DNA of 64,000 nt from Pontixanthobacter gangjinensis (GCF_009827545.1 NZ_WTYS01000001.1:2505772-2569771); one strand, 5' to 3'; numbered from the stretch's first letter, positions 26,210 through 36,410 are shown. Program-made: numbers and translations. The notes: generated by a model from the letters alone, not told the origin.

Positions 26210-27394
26210 ATGGCCGGAATGGTGCCGTTTAATTGGGAAGATCCGTTCAATCTGGAGTCCCAGCTGACCGAAGAAGAACGCATGATACGCGACGCCGCTC
26301 ATGGCTTCGCTCAGGATGAATTGCAGCCCCGTGTTCAGCAGGCTTACCGAAACGAAACGAGCGCGCCTGAATTGTTCCCGCTGATGGGTCAAGCAGGGTT
26401 GCTTGGCGCAACCGTGCCCGAAGAATATGGTGGATCAGGTGCCAGCTATGTTGCTTACGGTCTGATCGCGCGCGAGATTGAACGCGTCGATTCCGGCTAT
26501 CGTTCGATGGCTTCGGTCCAGTCCAGCCTCGTGATGTATCCAATCCAGGCATATGGCAGCGAGGAACAGCGCCAGAAATATCTGCCAGGTCTTGCTAGCG
26601 GCGAATTGATCGGTTGTTTCGGCCTGACCGAACCCGACGCAGGTTCTGACCCCGGCTCGATGCGGACTTACGCCAAGAAAGACGGCGATGGTTACTCACT
26701 CTCCGGTGCTAAGACCTGGATTTCCAATTCTCCTTTCGCCGATATTTTCGTCGTCTGGGCGAAAAGCGAGGCGCACGGCGACGGTATTCGCGGCTTTGTG
26801 CTAGAGAAAGGCATGGAAGGCCTTTCCGCACCGAAGATCGAAGGTAAGCTCAGTTTGCGCGCCTCGACCACCGGCATGATCATGATGGACGAGGTCAAGC
26901 TCCCCGCCAGCGCATTACTACCCGATGTCCAGGGATTGAAGGGCCCGTTCGGCTGTCTCAATCGAGCACGCTACGGCATCAGCTGGGGCGCAATGGGCGC
27001 AGCGGAATTCTGCCTGCACGCCGCTCGGCAATATGGTCTGGACCGCAAGCAATTTGGCCGCCCACTCGCCAATACACAGCTGTATCAAAAGAAGCTGGCC
27101 GACATGATGAGCGATATCGGTCTTGGCCTGCAGGCATCGCTGCAAGTCGGGCGCCTGATGGATCGTGGTGAATTTGCGCCGGAGATGATCAGCATCGTCA
27201 AACGCAACAATGTCGGCAAGGCGCTCGATATTGCCCGCCAAGCGCGCGATATGCATGGCGGCAACGGTATTAGCGACGAATATCATGTCATCCGGCACAT
27301 GGTGAATTTGGAGACGGTGAATACTTACGAGGGCACGCATGATGTGCATGCGTTAATCCTTGGCCGCGCCATCACAGGACTGGCTGCGTTTTGA
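26210..27394 (+). CDS. gcdH: Glutaryl-CoA dehydrogenase-like acyl-CoA dehydrogenase
   Basis: A 394-residue acyl-CoA dehydrogenase. FAD and substrate motifs include [37 protein letters not shown] and the catalytic Glu in [20 protein letters not shown]. The arginine-containing [11 protein letters not shown] and [18 protein letters not shown] are typical of GcdH, which oxidises and decarboxylates glutaryl-CoA to crotonyl-CoA. The ATG at 26210 has AGGAG six bases upstream and gives the family's usual length; an in-frame longer reading starts inside the previous gene and is rejected. Confidence 0.88.
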   Translation: MAGMVPFNWEDPFNLESQLTEEERMIRDAAHGFAQDELQPRVQQAYRNETSAPELFPLMGQAGLLGATVPEEYGGSGASYVAYGLIAREIERVDSGYRSMASVQSSLVMYPIQAYGSEEQRQKYLPGLASGELIGCFGLTEPDAGSDPGSMRTYAKKDGDGYSLSGAKTWISNSPFADIFVVWAKSEAHGDGIRGFVLEKGMEGLSAPKIEGKLSLRASTTGMIMMDEVKLPASALLPDVQGLKGPFGCLNRARYGISWGAMGAAEFCLHAARQYGLDRKQFGRPLANTQLYQKKLADMMSDIGLGLQASLQVGRLMDRGEFAPEMISIVKRNNVGKALDIARQARDMHGGNGISDEYHVIRHMVNLETVNTYEGTHDVHALILGRAITGLAAF

Positions 27395-28050
27395 TGAAGC
27401 TTCACGGATATTTCCGTAGCTCAACCAGCTACCGGTTGCGAATTGCGCTGAATTTGAAGGGCCTCGAATACGAAAATCTGCCGGTGGATCTGCGGACGTC
27501 AGAGCAAAAGGGCACGGTATATACCAGCCGCAATCCCTTTGGTTCGGTCCCTATGCTGGAAGCAGATGGCCGCGACCGCGCGCAATCGATGGCGCTGCTC
27601 GAATGGCTTGACGAAGCCTATCCAGAGCCGCCCCTACTGCCGAGTGATTTGGAAGACCGCTACACCGCGCGCGAGCTGGGCTATGCCGTTGCGACCGAGA
27701 TCCACGCCGTGAACAATTTACCGGTGCTGCGTTACCTAGCGGACCCGCTAGGTCATTCTGAAGAAGAAGTCGCAGTATGGTATCGCCACTGGCTGGCGCG
27801 CACACTTGATCCGGTCGAGCAACGATTGGCGCAAATCGGCACGGGCGATTTCCTGTTTGAGCGGCCCGGATTTTTCGAAGTCGTATTGCTGCCGCAGCTC
27901 TACAATGCGCGTAAATTTAGCTACGATCTAAGCGACAAACCATACACCACGCGTATCGAAGCGGCTTGCCTCGCCCTGCCCGAATTTGAGCGCGCATACC
28001 CTGACAACCAGCCGGATAGCCCGGATTACAAAGCCCCCCAAGGAGACTGA
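27394..28050 (+). CDS. maiA: Maleylacetoacetate isomerase
   Basis: A 218-residue glutathione S-transferase fold protein of the zeta class. N-terminal LHGYFRSSTSYRLRIALNLKG has the SSxSxRVRIAL catalytic motif in the form RSSTSYRLRIAL; NPFGSVPMLEADG follows. It isomerises maleylacetoacetate to fumarylacetoacetate in tyrosine catabolism. It is coupled to the dehydrogenase stop by TGATG and followed within 6 bp by the fumarylacetoacetase gene. Confidence 0.92.
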   Translation: MKLHGYFRSSTSYRLRIALNLKGLEYENLPVDLRTSEQKGTVYTSRNPFGSVPMLEADGRDRAQSMALLEWLDEAYPEPPLLPSDLEDRYTARELGYAVATEIHAVNNLPVLRYLADPLGHSEEEVAVWYRHWLARTLDPVEQRLAQIGTGDFLFERPGFFEVVLLPQLYNARKFSYDLSDKPYTTRIEAACLALPEFERAYPDNQPDSPDYKAPQGD

Positions 28051-28055
28051 CTGCT

Positions 28056-29066
28056 ATGAAACTTGCAACGCTCAAAGACGGTACACGCGATGGTAAGTTG
28101 GTTGTCGTTTCGAAAGACGTCACGCGCTATTGCGAAGCTGGAAATATTGCCCCGACGTTGCAATATGCGCTCGACAATTGGGATCGCGTCGCACCCGATC
28201 TGGAAGTGCTGTATCGCGATGTCGAACATCAAACCGTTCCGTGCGAACGCTTTCACGAAAGCGAAGCACACTCCCCCTTGCCCCGCGCCTATCAATGGGC
28301 CGACGGCAGCGCCTATATCAACCATGTCGAATTGGTCCGCAAAGCGCGCGGTAGCGAAGTACCGGAAAGCTTTTACTCCGATCCGCTAATGTATCAGGGC
28401 GGCAGTGATACTTTCCTCGCTCCGCGCGACGATATCCCATTGGGCGACACCGCTTGGGGCTGTGACATGGAAGGCGAAGTTGCTGTTATTACCGATGACG
28501 TGCCAATGGGCGTTTCTGCCGAGGATGCCGCGGGTCACATTAAATTGCTGATGCTGGTCAATGACGTGTCTTTACGCGGACTAATACCCGGTGAATTGGC
28601 AAAAGGTTTTGGCTTTTTCCAATCGAAACCCTCCAGCGCGTTTTCACCCGTGGCTGTTACGCCTGATGAATTGGGTGACGCATGGTCTGACAGCCTGATC
28701 CATTTGCCGCTGCTGGTTGAATATAATCGCGAGCCGTTTGGCCGTGCCGAAGCGGGCCAAGATGCCACGTTCAACCTCGCTCAATTGGTGGCTCACGCTG
28801 CCAAAACCCGCCCATTAGGCGCTGGTGCAATAATCGGATCGGGCACAGTGTCCAACAAAGGCGCAGATGGGGGCCCGGGCAAGCCTGTATCCGAAGGCGG
28901 ACTTGGCTATAGCTGCATCGCAGAAATCCGCATGATCGAAACAATTGCCGATGGCGCTGCGAAGACTCGCTTTATGCAGCCGGGCGACATGGTTCGCATC
29001 GAAATGAAGGACAAAGACGGCCACTCAATCTTCGGCGCTATCCGGCAAGAAGTGGTGCAGGCTTAA
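28056..29066 (+). CDS. Fumarylacetoacetate hydrolase family protein
   Basis: A 336-residue FAH-fold hydrolase. Metal ligands can be seen in WGCDMEGEVAVITDDVP and VNDVSLRGLIP, with SKPSSAFSPVAV and GSGTVSNKG downstream. Paired with maiA, it should split fumarylacetoacetate into fumarate and acetoacetate, the last step of tyrosine or homogentisate breakdown. An AAGGAG ribosome site precedes the ATG. Homogentisate dioxygenase, the enzyme before maiA, is not in this window, so the pathway's earlier steps must be elsewhere. Confidence 0.9.
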   Translation: MKLATLKDGTRDGKLVVVSKDVTRYCEAGNIAPTLQYALDNWDRVAPDLEVLYRDVEHQTVPCERFHESEAHSPLPRAYQWADGSAYINHVELVRKARGSEVPESFYSDPLMYQGGSDTFLAPRDDIPLGDTAWGCDMEGEVAVITDDVPMGVSAEDAAGHIKLLMLVNDVSLRGLIPGELAKGFGFFQSKPSSAFSPVAVTPDELGDAWSDSLIHLPLLVEYNREPFGRAEAGQDATFNLAQLVAHAAKTRPLGAGAIIGSGTVSNKGADGGPGKPVSEGGLGYSCIAEIRMIETIADGAAKTRFMQPGDMVRIEMKDKDGHSIFGAIRQEVVQA

Positions 29067-29182
29067 GTTCAAAGAACTAAGCAATGGATGAAAATCCACA
29101 AGCCGTTTGACTGATAGGGCCGTTTCGATGATGGTCCGCCCCGATAGAAGCGGATAGACCGCTCGTTCAACAGGGATCTGTG

Positions 29183-30442
29183 ATGTTCAAAATGTGGTTT
29201 TCCATTCCATTATGGCAACGCGTGATCGGGGCATTGATCCTAGGGACGAGCCTGGGCTGGGTCTGGCAGGAATTTAGCCTGTTTGGCGGGGCAGACCCGA
29301 CCAGCATCAAGTGGATTGGCGACTTATTTATCAGGGCGATCAAGATGTTGATCGTGCCGCTCATCTTCTTCTCATTAGTATCGGGGATTGCCGCGCTTGG
29401 TGATCTTAAGAAGCTTGGGAATGTCGGCGGCAAAGCGTTGATGATATTCGCCGGGACCGCGGCATTTTCCGTGACGCTTGGTCTGACATTGGCGACTTTG
29501 TTTGGTCTTGGTAAAGGGGTGAACGTAGAGCTCCCCGAAGGCGCAGAGGTGCCCGAAGCTTCAACGACAACCGCCGTCGATATGATCCTTTCCATGGTAA
29601 CCGACAACCCGGTCGCGACCATGGCTGAAGGGCAGGTCCTGCCGCTAATCATCTTCGCACTGCTGTTTGGTATTTCTGTGCTGATGGCGGGCAAGGAAGC
29701 CGAACCGATCGTGCGGGCGATGGATGCCGGCGCAGCGGTGATGCAGCGCATGACGATGATCGTCATGGAACTCGCGCCGTTCGGCGTCTTTGCGCTGATG
29801 GTCTGGGTCGCAGGCACGTTGGGCGTCGACGTCTTGCAGAGCCTCGCGCAAGTGGTGTTGTTCAACTATATCGGCTGCTTGATTATTATCCTAGTTATGT
29901 ACCCTTTCATCATCAAATTTATCGCTAAACTTCCGCTGATAGATTTCTACCGCGGCATTGTTGATGCACAAGTGGTGGCCTTCTCCACCGCATCTTCAAA
30001 CGCTGCGCTGCCGGTTACGCTTCGGTGCGTTCAGCGAAACTTGGGCGTATCTCGGTCGGTTTCGAGCTTTGTCATCGCGCTGGGCGCGACGATCAACATG
30101 AATGGTACAGCGATGTATTTGGGTCTCGTGGCAATTTTCGGGGCCAATGTTTACGGCATTGATCTGAGCTGGACTGCGTATGTTTTGATCGGAATTACAG
30201 CAACTCTTGGTTCTGTCGGCGCAGCGGGAATTCCAGGCTCAGGCCTGATAATGCTGACGCTCGTATTGACCTCGATCGGTGTGCCATTGGAAACGGTCGC
30301 ATTGGTCGCTGGTATCAATCACATCATGGATATGATGCGCACGATGACCAACGTGACCGGCGATGCAACAGTCGCAGTAGCCGTAGCCCGGATGGCGGGT
30401 GAAATCGACGTAGAGGAATATGTGTCGGCCGACGATATCTGA
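29183..30442 (+). CDS. Dicarboxylate/amino acid:cation symporter (DAACS family)
   Basis: A 419-residue transporter with about eight membrane segments and the two re-entrant hairpins of the family. Markers: FSTASSNAALPVTL (serine-rich hairpin), GATINMNGTAMY (the NMDGT-like motif) and GSVGAAGIPGSGLIM. It takes up glutamate, aspartate or C4 acids with Na+ or H+. I start at the ATG at 29183, just after a GTG, with CAGGGA before it. Its closeness to a pathway ending in fumarate and acetoacetate fits C4-acid uptake, but that is inference. Confidence 0.9.
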   Translation: MFKMWFSIPLWQRVIGALILGTSLGWVWQEFSLFGGADPTSIKWIGDLFIRAIKMLIVPLIFFSLVSGIAALGDLKKLGNVGGKALMIFAGTAAFSVTLGLTLATLFGLGKGVNVELPEGAEVPEASTTTAVDMILSMVTDNPVATMAEGQVLPLIIFALLFGISVLMAGKEAEPIVRAMDAGAAVMQRMTMIVMELAPFGVFALMVWVAGTLGVDVLQSLAQVVLFNYIGCLIIILVMYPFIIKFIAKLPLIDFYRGIVDAQVVAFSTASSNAALPVTLRCVQRNLGVSRSVSSFVIALGATINMNGTAMYLGLVAIFGANVYGIDLSWTAYVLIGITATLGSVGAAGIPGSGLIMLTLVLTSIGVPLETVALVAGINHIMDMMRTMTNVTGDATVAVAVARMAGEIDVEEYVSADDI

Positions 30443-30522
30443 CGCAAGAGTTCAATCGCGTTTGAATGGTTTTTCATACCGATAAACCCCAACAGACGCC
30501 TCAGTTAGCTGGAGCAATCTTG

Positions 30523-31953
30523 ATGAGCAGCACCGCACCAAAACTGGGACTTTGGACCAAAGTTGCTTATGGCTTCGGGGCATCGGCCTATGGCATCAAG
30601 GAAAACGGCTTCGGATATTTCTTGTTGCTGTATTACGGCACCGTTGTCGGGTTGGAACCCGGATTGGTCGGGCTGGCAATTTTACTAGCCTTGGTTGTCG
30701 ATGCTGTCAGCGATCCGGTGGTCGGCTATTGGTCGGACAATTACAGATCCCGTTGGGGCAGACGGCATCCCTTTATGTATGCTGCTGCAATCCCAGTGGC
30801 CGTCAGTTATTTTCTTCTTTGGAATCCGCCCGAATGGGGGCAGGCAGGTCTGTTCTGGTATCTGCTTATGCTCGCGATACTAATCCGCACCTTCATCACA
30901 TTTTATGAAACGCCCAGCTCCGCGCTGATGCCTGAACTTACGCAGGATTATGATGAGCGCACCACAGTTCAAGCTTGGCGGCTTTTCTTTGCTTGGTTCG
31001 GCGGAAATCTGATGAGCGTGCTGATGTTTGGCGTGTTGTTGGTCGCGACGGCCCAATACCCGGTCGGCACCCTGAACAGGGACGGATATCAAACCTACGG
31101 CATCATTGCGTCTGTCTTGATTTTTGCTGCGATCATGGTTTCCGCTGTCGGCACCCATCATCACATTCCGCATCTTCGCAAGCCGCCAGAACGCGATATT
31201 CGCGGATTGAAAGTTGTATTCAGGGAATTGTTCGAGACACTTGGCGAGCGAAGCTTCATGGCGCTATTTATAGCTACCCTGTTTGGCGCGGTTGCGACCG
31301 GCTTAACTGCAGCGCTATCTTTCTTGATGCTTACCTATTTCTGGGGTTTCTCGGCGCAGCAGATATTTCTCTGGACCGCTCTCGTGTTTATCTCCGCCTT
31401 TCTGGGTCTACTGATTGCACCGCGAATGGTTAGGCGCTTCGGAAAAAAGAATTCGGTGGTGATATTCGGGACGATAGCGTTCAGCCTCGCCCCAATGCCG
31501 GTGATTTTGCGATTGTTTGATTTGATGCCTGCCAATGGTGACCCTCTGCTGTTCCCTCTTGTTGTCACCTTCAACACAATCGATCTGGGGTTGATTATCG
31601 CACTGCAAGCCGTTCTCTATTCAATGGTTGCCGATCTCGTCGAGCAAAGCGAGCTGAAGACCGGCCGCCGCAGCGAAGGCGTGTTTTTCGCCGCAATAAC
31701 CTTCATCCGGAAAGCCAATCAGGGCCTAGGCGCATTCGCCGCCGGCATAGTCCTGTCGGCAATATCTTTCCCGCAGAATGCTGCATTGGAAGATGTACCT
31801 GAAGATACGATCTGGCAATTGGGTGCATTGCTCGCCCCTAGCCAACTGCTGTTGTGGGGCTGTATGATCTTGGCCGTCAGCCGCTACAAAATAGGTAAAG
31901 CCCAGCACAACGCCAACTTGGCCGAATTGGCCAAAATCAAGAGCGACAGCTAA
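30523..31953 (+). CDS. MFS transporter, GPH-like sugar:cation symporter
   Basis: A 476-residue, 12-helix transporter of the glycoside-pentoside-hexuronide type: KVAYGFGASAYGIKENGFGYFLLLYYG at the start (family-typical N-terminus, here given by its ends KVAYGFGAS and FLLLYYG), DAVSDPVVGYWSDNYRSRWGRRHPF loop and YETPSSALMPELTQDYDERT. The ATG at 30523 has a GGAG eight bases upstream. It is convergent with the SMP-30 lactonase with just 12 bases between stops. Sugar substrate not identifiable. Confidence 0.88.
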   Translation: MSSTAPKLGLWTKVAYGFGASAYGIKENGFGYFLLLYYGTVVGLEPGLVGLAILLALVVDAVSDPVVGYWSDNYRSRWGRRHPFMYAAAIPVAVSYFLLWNPPEWGQAGLFWYLLMLAILIRTFITFYETPSSALMPELTQDYDERTTVQAWRLFFAWFGGNLMSVLMFGVLLVATAQYPVGTLNRDGYQTYGIIASVLIFAAIMVSAVGTHHHIPHLRKPPERDIRGLKVVFRELFETLGERSFMALFIATLFGAVATGLTAALSFLMLTYFWGFSAQQIFLWTALVFISAFLGLLIAPRMVRRFGKKNSVVIFGTIAFSLAPMPVILRLFDLMPANGDPLLFPLVVTFNTIDLGLIIALQAVLYSMVADLVEQSELKTGRRSEGVFFAAITFIRKANQGLGAFAAGIVLSAISFPQNAALEDVPEDTIWQLGALLAPSQLLLWGCMILAVSRYKIGKAQHNANLAELAKIKSDS

Positions 31954-31965
31954 GCGGGTATCATA

Positions 31966-32805
31966 TTACGGCAAGCCAGCGCCCGCAATTTCCACGCGCG
32001 TTGTGATAACCTTGCCGTTGCGCCCTGCCCTGCAGTCTTCCCGGTCAGCAGAGTCGGCAATCGCGATATACAAAGTCTTCCGGTCATCGCCGCCCAATGC
32101 GCAGGCAAAGGCTTGTTGACCGGTGTCGATTGTTTGCAAGATTTCGCCTCCTTCGCGGACCCGAACGCAGCGTGCATTGGTAGGCGACGCCACCCAAACA
32201 GCTCCCTCCTCGTCCAGAGCGATACCGTCGGGAACCGAGCCATCGGTAAACTGCGCCCAAATCCGCCGGTTGCTCAAACCACCATCCTCGTCAATATCGA
32301 ACGCCGTCAGCCGCGCGGCGTAGGTTTCTGCGATGATCAACACTTTGCCATTGGGCGTGATTACTGTGCCGTTAGGAAACACCATCTGGTCGGCTGCTTG
32401 GTGCACAGTGCCATCTGGGTCGACCCGAACCAAAATAGTCGGCGCGACAGGTTCATCTTCATCGGTGTGGAAGCCGAAATTCCCGACATAAGCGCGGCCA
32501 CACCGGTCCACGACCATGTCATTGGCCCGCTTTCCTATCATATCTGAAAGATCGGCATGAACCGACATTGCCCCATCGTGACCCCGGCGTAGCAACTGGC
32601 GATCAGTCATCGACACGATCAGCATATCACCACCGGGCAACCAACCAAGGCCAGACGGCCTTCCATCGACTTTGCAAACTAGCTCGGCCGAACCGCTAGC
32701 CAGGATCTTGAAGACTCTATCATCATGCATATCGGAGAACCAAAAGGCCCCGTCATGCCAGCGTGGTGCTTCGGCAAAAGCCAGTCCTGATGCGATTATG
32801 TCCAT
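31966..32805 (-). CDS. SMP-30/gluconolactonase/LRE family protein
   Basis: A 279-residue six-bladed beta-propeller lactonase. It begins IIASGLAFAEAPRWHDGAFWFSD, where the Glu in AEAPRW is a metal ligand, followed by NDMVVDRCGRAYVGNFG (Asn ligand) and FPNGTVITPNGKVLIIAETYA, then PDGIALDEEGAVWVASP, which gives the metal-binding Asp. It likely opens a sugar lactone. I start at ATG 32805; the frame extends upstream but that part is a low-quality stretch with one helix. It is convergent with a sugar symporter, which suggests joint sugar use. Confidence 0.83.
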   Translation of the reverse strand: MDIIASGLAFAEAPRWHDGAFWFSDMHDDRVFKILASGSAELVCKVDGRPSGLGWLPGGDMLIVSMTDRQLLRRGHDGAMSVHADLSDMIGKRANDMVVDRCGRAYVGNFGFHTDEDEPVAPTILVRVDPDGTVHQAADQMVFPNGTVITPNGKVLIIAETYAARLTAFDIDEDGGLSNRRIWAQFTDGSVPDGIALDEEGAVWVASPTNARCVRVREGGEILQTIDTGQQAFACALGGDDRKTLYIAIADSADREDCRAGRNGKVITTRVEIAGAGLP

Positions 32806-33139
32806 TGTGGTGTCCCCGCAGATTGCATTTGGGCCATGTGCAACCAAACTGAGCCGCAAAGCAATCCAGCAATTCAACCTCTGGAATCGATTGGCTGCTT
32901 CGGTGGCTTGGTCGCAGCTGTGATGAAATACAAATCGAGCGTTCTCGTCAGCTTTCCTGTTAGAAAAATGCGTGCAACCGACTATCAATAAGCCAATGAT
33001 TTCAATCACGATAATGAAAAGTCGGATAGGCCGGACCTGTCGCCACTGCACAACCTTCATTACCAAATGTTTTGACAAAGGCTGTCTGCAGCGCGCAGGA
33101 TGGCATTACAAAAAAAGAATACCATAGGGAGAGAACGGA
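32806..33139. other. Divergent intergenic region, SMP-30 and TonB receptor
   Basis: About 330 bases. It holds a TTGACA-like word at 33072-33077 upstream of the receptor gene, without a strong -10 at 16-18 bases, and a ribosome site AGGGAGAGAACGGA before the receptor ATG. On the minus strand an open frame with a hydrophobic segment overlaps the lactonase start. I see no RNA gene or clear operator. Confidence 0.4.
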
Positions 33140-36046
33140 ATGAACAAGTCGATCTTACTCAATACGAGCGCGGTATCTGCGCTCATTTTGTCCGCAGCGG
33201 CGGTGCCTTCAATTGCTCACGCACAAGATGCCCCGGCGGATGACTCTGACATCCAGATCGTTGTAACGGGCTCGTTCATTCGCGGCACTCCAGAAGATGC
33301 AGCCGTTCCGGTCGATGTCTATTCGAGCGAAGATTTGGACCAGAGCGGGATTTCCTCGCCGCTCGAATTCATCAAGAACCTGCCTGAAGTTGGCAGTGTG
33401 CTCGGCGACTCGAACCAGTTTTCCCCCTCCGCGCAAGGTAATCAGGGCTTAGGCTCAATCAATTTGCGTGGGCTTGGCCCGACCCGCACACTGGTGCTGT
33501 TTAACGGCCGCAGGACTTTGACCGCGCCAGGTGCAGTCGGCGGCGGGTATGGCGATACAAACTCGATCCCACTGTTCGCGCTAGACCGGATTGAAATTCT
33601 GAAGGATGGCGCTGCTGCTACCTACGGATCTGACGCGATTGCCGGCGTTGCGAACTTTGTCACCAAGAAGAATTTTGAAGGGGTTCAAGTCCAAGGTGAT
33701 TACGAATTCATCGATGGCTCAGATGGCAATTACACTTCTTCAGTCTTAATCGGAAAGAACTTTGGTGACCTCAACATTATGGCTGGCATTGGTTGGCAGC
33801 ACCGGTCAGAGCTTCCGACAACCGAGCGCGAGTATGGCTTCCAGCCCTATTCGGTGAACCCATCGGCCTGGTCGGCGCTGGCTACGCCAGGGTTTTTCAT
33901 TATTCCGGGAGTTGGCGCGCGTCCCGATGTTGGCTGCGCGGAAACCGGCGGAACGCCTGACGGAATTTGCCGCTTCAGCTTCGTTCCGTTCGACAATCTG
34001 ATCGAAGAGACCGACCAATACCAAGGATATGTCCAGGCAGACGTCGATCTGACCGACACTTTCCGCTTTCACGGCGAATTCACCTATGCACAAACCGATC
34101 TTGACCGGATCGGCACCTCACCCGGCTACCCGCCACTTCAGGGGCCAGGCGGCGCAAGGCTCGGCGGCGGCTTCTCCGTTTCACCTGACAATCCCGGCGC
34201 GCAAGTCTTTGCCAATCAGCTTGGCCTGACCGCTCCGATTGCCGGTCCCATCGGCATCTTCCTGTGGCGTCCGTTCGGCAACCTTGGCAACCCGACCGAT
34301 CCGGGACGCGGCTCTGGACGCCAAACCGCCAACAACAAGGCCTACCGCCTGTCGGGAACCTTCGAAAAAGACATCAATGACAATTTGCGCAGCCAGCTAT
34401 CCCTTACCTGGGCGAACTACCAACGCCGCCGCAGCTCACCCGGCTTTGTCGGCTCGCGTTTGCAAGATGCATTGAATGGCCTCGGCGGCGAAAATTGCAA
34501 TCCCGCAACAGGTGTGCCCGGTCAGGGTGCCTGTATGTGGTTCAACCCGTTCATCAATGCGGGTCCGGGCCATCCTTCATTGGGCCTAACCAACCCATTT
34601 TATGTTCCCGGAAACGAGAACAGTGTCGACCTGATCCGCTTTCTTCAAGTCACCAACGGCGTTGAAGAAACCGAAGAAACCTTCGTCGCTGATTTAATCT
34701 TCTCCGGCGAATTCAACGTTGATCTAGGCGGTGGCAACATCGGCTGGGCGGCGGGCGCGCAATATCGCAAGCTCGATCTTATTTCACGCGCGCTTCGCCC
34801 TGAATCGAACTTGGACCTCAATCCATGTGTTATTCTTGGCGACCAGAGCTGCGTCGGCGGTCCTTTGGAAGGTGCTGGCTCTTTCATCTTCCTCGGCGGT
34901 TCACGGCCGGAGTCACTGCAACAAGACGTGAAAGCCATTTTCGCAGAGGTGAAGGTGCCGGTTTCCGATACGCTGGAAATTACAGCAGCCGCCCGTTTTG
35001 AAGATTATGGCGGCTCGATTGGCTCGACCTTTAATCCAAAGGGTGCGGTCCGTTGGGAGCCAACAGACTTCCTCGTACTTCGTGGTTCGGTTGGCACTAC
35101 ATTCCGTGGTCCGTTGGCCTCGCAAGTGTCTAACAACGCGGTGACAACCTTGGCCGGAATTACGGCAGCAGCGGGTAATTTCAAGGCTGTCGACATTGCC
35201 GGGAACCCTGCTGATCTAGGGCCTGAAACAGCCTTCACCTATAATATCGGTGCAGTCGTTGATTTTGGCGGCTTCAACTTCTCGGTCGATTATTGGAGCT
35301 ATGATTTCGAAGGCGAGATCACCACAACCGACGCACAGGCAATTGCTAGCAACGTTGTGCCGGTTGCTGGCGGCTTAGCGACTTGTAGCAACGCCTTCGC
35401 ACCGCTCATCACATTTGATGGCGGCGCATGTGTTCAGGGAACCACTACCGGTCTTAATATCTCGCGTATCTTCACGCAGTGGGTCAACGGTCCAAAAACC
35501 AAGACAACCGGTTTGGACATGTCGGCCAGCTTTACCACGGACATCGGGCCTGGAACGGCGTCACTTGGCGTAAATGCCAGCCATATTCTGACCTATGATG
35601 TTGGTGACTTTAATTTGAACGGCAATCTGCTGCGCGATGGATTTAGCGCTGTCGGCCTAGCCAACCTTGACCGCCTACCCGGTTCAATTGCGGCATGGCG
35701 CGGCAATGCCTACGTCAATTACAATGTGGGCGGTCTCAACCTGCGTTATGGCGCAAGCTATATTGATGGGGTCGATGACGAACGTTGCCCAGCATTGCCC
35801 GCGCCATGTGCGACCACGAGTGCTGGCGGAACCAACTTCGGCCGGACTATCTCAAGCTATACCCAGCATGATTTCCATGCCGCTTATGACTTGCCAATCC
35901 AGTCGTTCGATGCCCAATTGCAGTTCTCCGTCGAGAACTTCACTGATGCACAAGCTTCCGAAGCGCGCATTCCGCTGGGTTACAATCCGTTTATCGGGAA
36001 CCCGCTGGGCCGCATCTTCCGTTTGGGTGCAAAAGTGGGGTTCTAG
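33140..36046 (+). CDS. TonB-dependent outer-membrane receptor
   Basis: A 968-residue receptor. The signal peptide ends at SIAHAQ (about 28). The TonB-box-like stretch DIQIVVTGSFIRG and the plug with SSPLEFIKNLPEV, INLRGLGPTRTLVLFNGRR and IPLFALDRIEILKDGAAATYGSDAIAGV follow, then a large 22-strand barrel with several Cys pairs in external loops (CNPATGVPGQGAC, CVILGDQSCVGG) and the C-terminal aromatic GRIFRLGAKVGF. This is the oar-like or sphingomonad TBDR type that imports carbohydrates, peptides or other nutrients. Its substrate is unknown. A well-formed terminator follows. Confidence 0.92.
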   Translation: MNKSILLNTSAVSALILSAAAVPSIAHAQDAPADDSDIQIVVTGSFIRGTPEDAAVPVDVYSSEDLDQSGISSPLEFIKNLPEVGSVLGDSNQFSPSAQGNQGLGSINLRGLGPTRTLVLFNGRRTLTAPGAVGGGYGDTNSIPLFALDRIEILKDGAAATYGSDAIAGVANFVTKKNFEGVQVQGDYEFIDGSDGNYTSSVLIGKNFGDLNIMAGIGWQHRSELPTTEREYGFQPYSVNPSAWSALATPGFFIIPGVGARPDVGCAETGGTPDGICRFSFVPFDNLIEETDQYQGYVQADVDLTDTFRFHGEFTYAQTDLDRIGTSPGYPPLQGPGGARLGGGFSVSPDNPGAQVFANQLGLTAPIAGPIGIFLWRPFGNLGNPTDPGRGSGRQTANNKAYRLSGTFEKDINDNLRSQLSLTWANYQRRRSSPGFVGSRLQDALNGLGGENCNPATGVPGQGACMWFNPFINAGPGHPSLGLTNPFYVPGNENSVDLIRFLQVTNGVEETEETFVADLIFSGEFNVDLGGGNIGWAAGAQYRKLDLISRALRPESNLDLNPCVILGDQSCVGGPLEGAGSFIFLGGSRPESLQQDVKAIFAEVKVPVSDTLEITAAARFEDYGGSIGSTFNPKGAVRWEPTDFLVLRGSVGTTFRGPLASQVSNNAVTTLAGITAAAGNFKAVDIAGNPADLGPETAFTYNIGAVVDFGGFNFSVDYWSYDFEGEITTTDAQAIASNVVPVAGGLATCSNAFAPLITFDGGACVQGTTTGLNISRIFTQWVNGPKTKTTGLDMSASFTTDIGPGTASLGVNASHILTYDVGDFNLNGNLLRDGFSAVGLANLDRLPGSIAAWRGNAYVNYNVGGLNLRYGASYIDGVDDERCPALPAPCATTSAGGTNFGRTISSYTQHDFHAAYDLPIQSFDAQLQFSVENFTDAQASEARIPLGYNPFIGNPLGRIFRLGAKVGF

Positions 36047-36106
36047 GACTGGCAGTGCCGGCAGTTTGAGTTACCGCCGGTCAATCAAGGAACCGGCCAA
36101 GAAATG

Positions 36107-36136
36107 GGGACGGGCAGCAATGCTCGTCCCTTTTTC
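36107..36136 (+). terminator. Rho-independent terminator after TonB receptor
   Basis: GGGACG (36107-36112), then a G/T wobble and GCA/TGC, close a GCAA loop against CGTCCC ending at 36130, followed by TTTTT. It is one of the clearest terminators in the window and closes the receptor transcript. Confidence 0.85.
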
Positions 36137-36231
36137 TGTATTTGGCCGGAGTGTATTGCCGTGATGATGCCAGCCCTATCGCAGCATTGCTCGTTCCCTA
36201 CTCCATCGGGACTGAGCGGATACTCGCAGGT

Positions 36232-36237
36232 TATAAT
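36232..36237 (+). promoter_or_regulatory. Candidate -10 box before the surface-protein operon
   Basis: A perfect TATAAT about 175 bases before the first surface-protein gene, preceded by no good -35. A 6-bp hairpin with outer arms (36238-36275) follows it: CTGAA..TTCAG outside, GAGAAA..TTTCTC inside. It may be a leader structure or a local fold. Confidence 0.3.
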
Positions 36238-36410
36238 CTGAAATAGCGAGAAAAATTGGTGAATTTCTCATTCAGGCCGCCAACCCCACTCAATTGTAAA
36301 TTATTGTATAAGAGCGGGTTTCGTACTTAATCTGAAGAGTGCGTTAACCATTCCAATCTAGTCAGCAGCCTCAAGAAAGTTGGTCAGAAGATCAGCAATA
36401 GGGTTGCACG

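Noticed and set aside
30552-31433. Long alternative frames inside the GPH-type transporter gene
   Set aside because: They are shadows; the transporter frame has clear membrane segments and family motifs.
33072-33100. TTGACA promoter for the TonB receptor
   Set aside because: No fitting -10 box lies 16-18 bases downstream, so I do not call it a promoter.
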